Source of the DNA: Candidatus Moranbacteria bacterium CG_4_9_14_3_um_filter_44_28
GTDB lineage: Bacteria > Patescibacteriota > Minisyncoccia > Moranbacterales > UBA11712
Direction of reading: 5' to 3'
Length of the DNA stretch: 49,114 bases
Assembly: GCA_002790655.1 (NCBI GenBank)
Contig: PFVO01000008.1
Location: forward strand, 1-49,114
The position numbers were made by a program, and so were the translations under genes. This document shows positions 45,788 to 49,114 of the stretch, in pieces. Within the stretch, counting starts at the first letter, position 1. Every line of letters starts with the position of its first letter. The notes under the pieces were generated by a model that did no database searches, had not been told where the DNA came from, and worked only from the letters and a program-made list of their open reading frames with translations.

Positions 45788-46900
45788 TTAGGGTTGCAGT
45801 ACCCACTTCAGCGCCTGCCCCGGCTCGAGAACCTCAACCCAGATTTGCCCGGGAACAAACTTCACTTCTTCACCCTTGTCATCGTACATAAAAAGTTTCG
45901 AAGCCCATTTGGACTTGTCCTTTTTCCAGCGGCCTTTCATTTCTTTTCCGTTGAAATAATAATAGGCATCGCCCTCACTCACCGAGTCAAATTGGGGATC
46001 GCCGATCTGAACATTATTATACTGACCTTCGATTTGCTCAGAAGAAGCGATTACAATTGCAATGTTTTTTGGCGCCAGTCTCTTTCCATTGTTCGCGTCA
46101 ATGTCAGCCACCTTGTTCCAGCTTCGAAGATAGGTATTGGTCGCTTTGTCATAATCATAATCTGCCGCGTACGGCCCGGCAAAACCAACCCGCAAATGCC
46201 CTCCGCTCGGCCGCTGATCCACGGGAGCTTCAGCTTGGTGAGGATAACCCGAAAATTTGTTTTCCATTCGATAGTTTCTCGCCTTGGCACATTCCAAAAG
46301 CTTGTCGAATCTGGCAAACCCATTATCCGGCGCCGGAACTCCCGCTTTTCGAAAACCACATTCGGGGGCCTTGTTTCCAAAACTGCCGTTGAGATCAAGA
46401 TTGTCAATCACTTTTTTGTTCAAAATATCTCCGGCAAAATGAGATCCTCCCCAATGGGCAAAGATCGCGTCCCACCCGGCGGCCAGCGCAATATAATCAT
46501 GACGGGAAGAGCGAATAGAGCCCACTTCGGACGGATTTCCGCAAACATAAACGGCCATAAGCCGCGTGATACTGGCAGTAATCGCCGGCATTTCAAGAAC
46601 GAGATCGGCGTCTGAAAACCCGCTGTCGGGCCGCACCGAAAGATCAGCCGCTTCCATCACCGCAATCGGCCGGCGGTTCCAGTTCGTACAGGTAAGACTC
46701 GTAAAGGGACTCACTTCTCCGGTATTCAGCGGCGCGCCCATTTCCACTTCTCCCTTCATTGAGTTGAGGTTCAGAGGATTAACCTTTTTCCTGTACCAGC
46801 CAAAATAAAATACCAGCCCCGCCATAATGACCAGAATAACAATGATAATTATCACTTTAGTTTTCTTCTCCGTAATCTGAAATCTTTCGATTAAGTTCAT
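45788..46900 (-). CDS. DUF3048 (YerB-like) protein
   Basis: MNLIERFQITEKKTKVIIII; RPIAVMEAADLSVRPDSGFSDADLVLE; EVGSIRSSRHDYIALAAGWDAIFAHWGGS. Confidence 0.85.
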   Translation of the reverse strand: MNLIERFQITEKKTKVIIIIVILVIMAGLVFYFGWYRKKVNPLNLNSMKGEVEMGAPLNTGEVSPFTSLTCTNWNRRPIAVMEAADLSVRPDSGFSDADLVLEMPAITASITRLMAVYVCGNPSEVGSIRSSRHDYIALAAGWDAIFAHWGGSHFAGDILNKKVIDNLDLNGSFGNKAPECGFRKAGVPAPDNGFARFDKLLECAKARNYRMENKFSGYPHQAEAPVDQRPSGGHLRVGFAGPYAADYDYDKATNTYLRSWNKVADIDANNGKRLAPKNIAIVIASSEQIEGQYNNVQIGDPQFDSVSEGDAYYYFNGKEMKGRWKKDKSKWASKLFMYDDKGEEVKFVPGQIWVEVLEPGQALKWVLQP

Positions 46901-46917
46901 ATTTTTTATTTTAATAA

Positions 46918-47808
46918 TTACTTCTGGCACCGGGGGCAAAAGAAGGTCCCGCGTTGCCCCATTTTTTCTCTCTGAATAATTGTACCACACCGCGGACATT
47001 TCTTGCCAGCCTGACGGTAGACTTTCATAACTTCCTGAAATCTTCCCGGCGCGCCAGCTGTGTCGCGGTAGTCGGAATCTGACGTCCCGCGAAGTTTTAT
47101 CGCTTTTTCAAGAACTTTTTTGATAGCTATGAATAATTTTCGCCTCTCTTCTTTTTTTACTTTATCCGCCGGGCGGCTCGGCAAAATTCCGGCTTCAAAC
47201 AAAATTTCGCTGATATAAATATTTCCGATTCCGGCAATTTTACTCTGGTCCATCAAGAGTAGCTTGATTTTCGTTTTTCGCTTGTCCAGAATCTCGTCAA
47301 ATTTTTCAAAAGTGAAATCGGCGTTCATTGCGTCCACTCCTAACTTCCCGATTTCCCCAATCTCCCCGATTTTATCCGAATCCACCAACATTATTTTTCC
47401 AAATTTTCGAAGATCCGAAAACTCCAACGTTCTCCCGGATTTGAGGTAAAAAATATGATGAATATATTGATTGACTTTTTCAGAAAAATAATCACCCCCC
47501 CTTTTGTTCCCCCCCTTGGCAAGGGGGGGAGGTGGAGGGGGGATCCTGTAATTTTTCGGCTTAACGAGCAAATGTCCCGTCATTTTGAGATGAATATAAA
47601 TCGTTCTCCCACCCGATAAATTCAAAAAGATATTTTTTCCAATTCTTTTCGCTCCCAAAATTTCTCTATCCCTTATCTCTTTCTCAAATCTCTCGAGCGG
47701 TATTTTCACCGACTTTTTCCAGTCACTCCAAAAACCGGTGATTATATCACCCTTGATTTTTCCGTTCAAATCCGAAATGATTGTTTGAACTTCGGGTAAT
47801 TCCGGCAT
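46918..47808 (-). CDS. mutM: Formamidopyrimidine-DNA glycosylase
   Basis: ORF 296 aa; MPELPEVQTI, LLMDQSKIAGIGNIYISEILFEAGILPSRPA, CPRCGTIIQREKMGQRGTFFCPRCQ. Confidence 0.93.
   Translation of the reverse strand: MPELPEVQTIISDLNGKIKGDIITGFWSDWKKSVKIPLERFEKEIRDREILGAKRIGKNIFLNLSGGRTIYIHLKMTGHLLVKPKNYRIPPPPPPLAKGGNKRGGDYFSEKVNQYIHHIFYLKSGRTLEFSDLRKFGKIMLVDSDKIGEIGEIGKLGVDAMNADFTFEKFDEILDKRKTKIKLLLMDQSKIAGIGNIYISEILFEAGILPSRPADKVKKEERRKLFIAIKKVLEKAIKLRGTSDSDYRDTAGAPGRFQEVMKVYRQAGKKCPRCGTIIQREKMGQRGTFFCPRCQK
47492..47543. repeat. Poly-C/poly-G palindromic repeat inside mutM coding sequence
   Basis: CACCCCCCCTTTTGTTCCCCCCCTTGGCAAGGGGGGGAGGTGGAGGGGGGA; core CCCCCCCTTG-G-CAAGGGGGGG. Confidence 0.85.
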
Positions 47809-47818
47809 AAGCGCTTCG

Positions 47819-49114
47819 CTAAATTTCCCCCCAATTATCTCCTACTTTCACGTCTGCTGCCAGCGGGGCTGAAAGTTTATAGATGCTTTCCATCGTTGCT
47901 TTGATATCTTTGGCGAGTTTCTCCACTGCCTCTTCCGGAACTTCAAAAAGAAGTTCGTCATGAATCTGAAGAACCATTCGAGCTTTAGGATGTTTCTCTC
48001 GAATCAATTTATCCGCTTCAATCATTGCCAGTTTGATAATATCGGCCGCCAGCCCCTGAATGGGCATATTGACCGCCATCCTTTCGGCTTGATTGCGAAG
48101 CTGAATGTTAGTCGAATTAATCTCCGGAATATAGCGGCGTCGGCCGAGTTCGGTCTCAACATAACCTTTCTCGCGAGCGGAAATTTTCACTTCATCCAAA
48201 AATTGAGCCACTTGGGGATAGTTCTCAAAATATTTGCGAATGAATTCGCGGGCCTCTTCCTGCTTCACTCCCGCGCTCTGGGCAAAGCCGAAAGTGCTCA
48301 TTCCATATATAATCCCGAAATTGAGAGCTTTGGCCGCCCGGCGCATCTTGTCCGTGACTTTTCCCGGATCAATCTTATTGATTCGGGCCGCCGTTGCCGT
48401 GTGGATATCTTCATTATTAAGAAATGTTGTAATCATTTTCACGTCGCCGGAGAGATGAGCGACGATGTGAAGCTCGATTTGCGAATAATCAGCGCTTATC
48501 AATTTGTAGCCGTTTTCTGCTTCAAAAGCGGTTCGAATAAGCTGTCCCAGTTCTGTACGGATAGGAATATTTTGCAAATTTGGCTCTGAAGAAGACAAGC
48601 GGCCAGTAGCTGTCACAGCCTGATTGAAAGTTGTGTGAATTCTTGATTTTTCATCAGCCAGATTCGGAAGTGTATCGAGATATGTCGTTTTCAGTTTGAA
48701 TAATTCTCTGTACTCCTCGATTTTTCCGATTATTGGGTGAAGACCTTTTATTTTCTGAAGTTCCGGCGAAGCCGTTGAAAAACCGGTTTTCCCCTTTTTA
48801 ATGTCTTTGGCGGGAATTTTCAGCTTTTCAAATAAAACTTCCCGCAGTTGAACCGAGGAATTGACGTTGAATTCAGCGCCCGCCAATTTTTGAATTTCCT
48901 TTTCCAGCTTCTTGACTCTCCGGTCGAGCTTGGCCGAAATTCCCTTGAGCACTGTTTTGTTTATCTTTATTCCCGCCTTTTCCATATCAGCCAAAATCTC
49001 AACGAGTGGCATCTCAAGCTCCTCAAAAAGATTCTTCAATGTTTTCTCTCTTCCCTCGGAAATCTGCTCCCGGCTGATTTCCTCGAGTTTTTCCTCGAGT
49101 TTTTCCTTGAGCGC
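47819..49114 (-). CDS. polA: DNA polymerase I, polymerase domain (partial, 5' end off window)
   Basis: LISADYSQIELHIVAHLSGD, RRAAKALNFGIIYGMSTFGFAQ, MVLQIHDELLFEVPE; frame stays open to window edge. Confidence 0.93.
   Translation of the reverse strand, partial: ALKEKLEEKLEEISREQISEGREKTLKNLFEELEMPLVEILADMEKAGIKINKTVLKGISAKLDRRVKKLEKEIQKLAGAEFNVNSSVQLREVLFEKLKIPAKDIKKGKTGFSTASPELQKIKGLHPIIGKIEEYRELFKLKTTYLDTLPNLADEKSRIHTTFNQAVTATGRLSSSEPNLQNIPIRTELGQLIRTAFEAENGYKLISADYSQIELHIVAHLSGDVKMITTFLNNEDIHTATAARINKIDPGKVTDKMRRAAKALNFGIIYGMSTFGFAQSAGVKQEEAREFIRKYFENYPQVAQFLDEVKISAREKGYVETELGRRRYIPEINSTNIQLRNQAERMAVNMPIQGLAADIIKLAMIEADKLIREKHPKARMVLQIHDELLFEVPEEAVEKLAKDIKATMESIYKLSAPLAADVKVGDNWGEI

Noticed and set aside
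393-49114. Genome-wide TAG recoding (amber as sense)
   Set aside because: Several intact genes end naturally at TAG (purL 15058, AAA_28 13728, pyk 33426, polA 47819, PAP2 38820, 3724 ORF), and two interruptions are TAA. Only gene decay or local readthrough fits.

Overview
This 49.1 kb window is a gene-dense bacterial chromosome segment. The gene repertoire (DivPAP2, LemA/HtpX, FemA/B-type transferase, TrmB, DUF5684, DUF3175, ppsA/pyk) looks like a Patescibacteria/CPR-type genome; that placement is inference. Housekeeping content: a purine cluster (purB, purC-purE fusion, purM, AAA-type kinase-like ATPase, purQ, PurS-like+purL), rpoD-dnaG, ppsA, pyk, murE, ruvA, rpsT, holA, mutM, partial polA and tRNA-Ser(GGA). 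Accessory content: a copper-type locus (TauE/SafE-cupredoxin plus CopA N-terminus), HtrA-like protease, arsM, a HEPN / wHTH-MNT module, a GIY-YIG ORF inside inverted repeats, a C39 peptidase next to two tandem lysozyme-like paralogs, a radical SAM protein, and others. Two signals stand out beyond gene content. (1) Palindromic and short-period repeats sit in frame INSIDE conserved genes (copA, ppsA, a DUF4258-like gene, desulfoferrodoxin, mutM, pyk, murE, dnaG, femX). These include a 60-bp element present in two unrelated genes in opposite orientations, with both orientations open and 55/60 identity. It resembles Rickettsia palindromic elements in behaviour. (2) Six in-frame nonsense codons (4 TAG, 2 TAA) and two A8-homopolymer frameshifts occur in seven accessory genes whose frames otherwise continue with recognisable family sequence, while all long housekeeping genes are intact. 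TAG is also a normal terminator here (purL, pyk, polA), so global recoding is unlikely. Gene decay, local readthrough/slippage or consensus error remain open.
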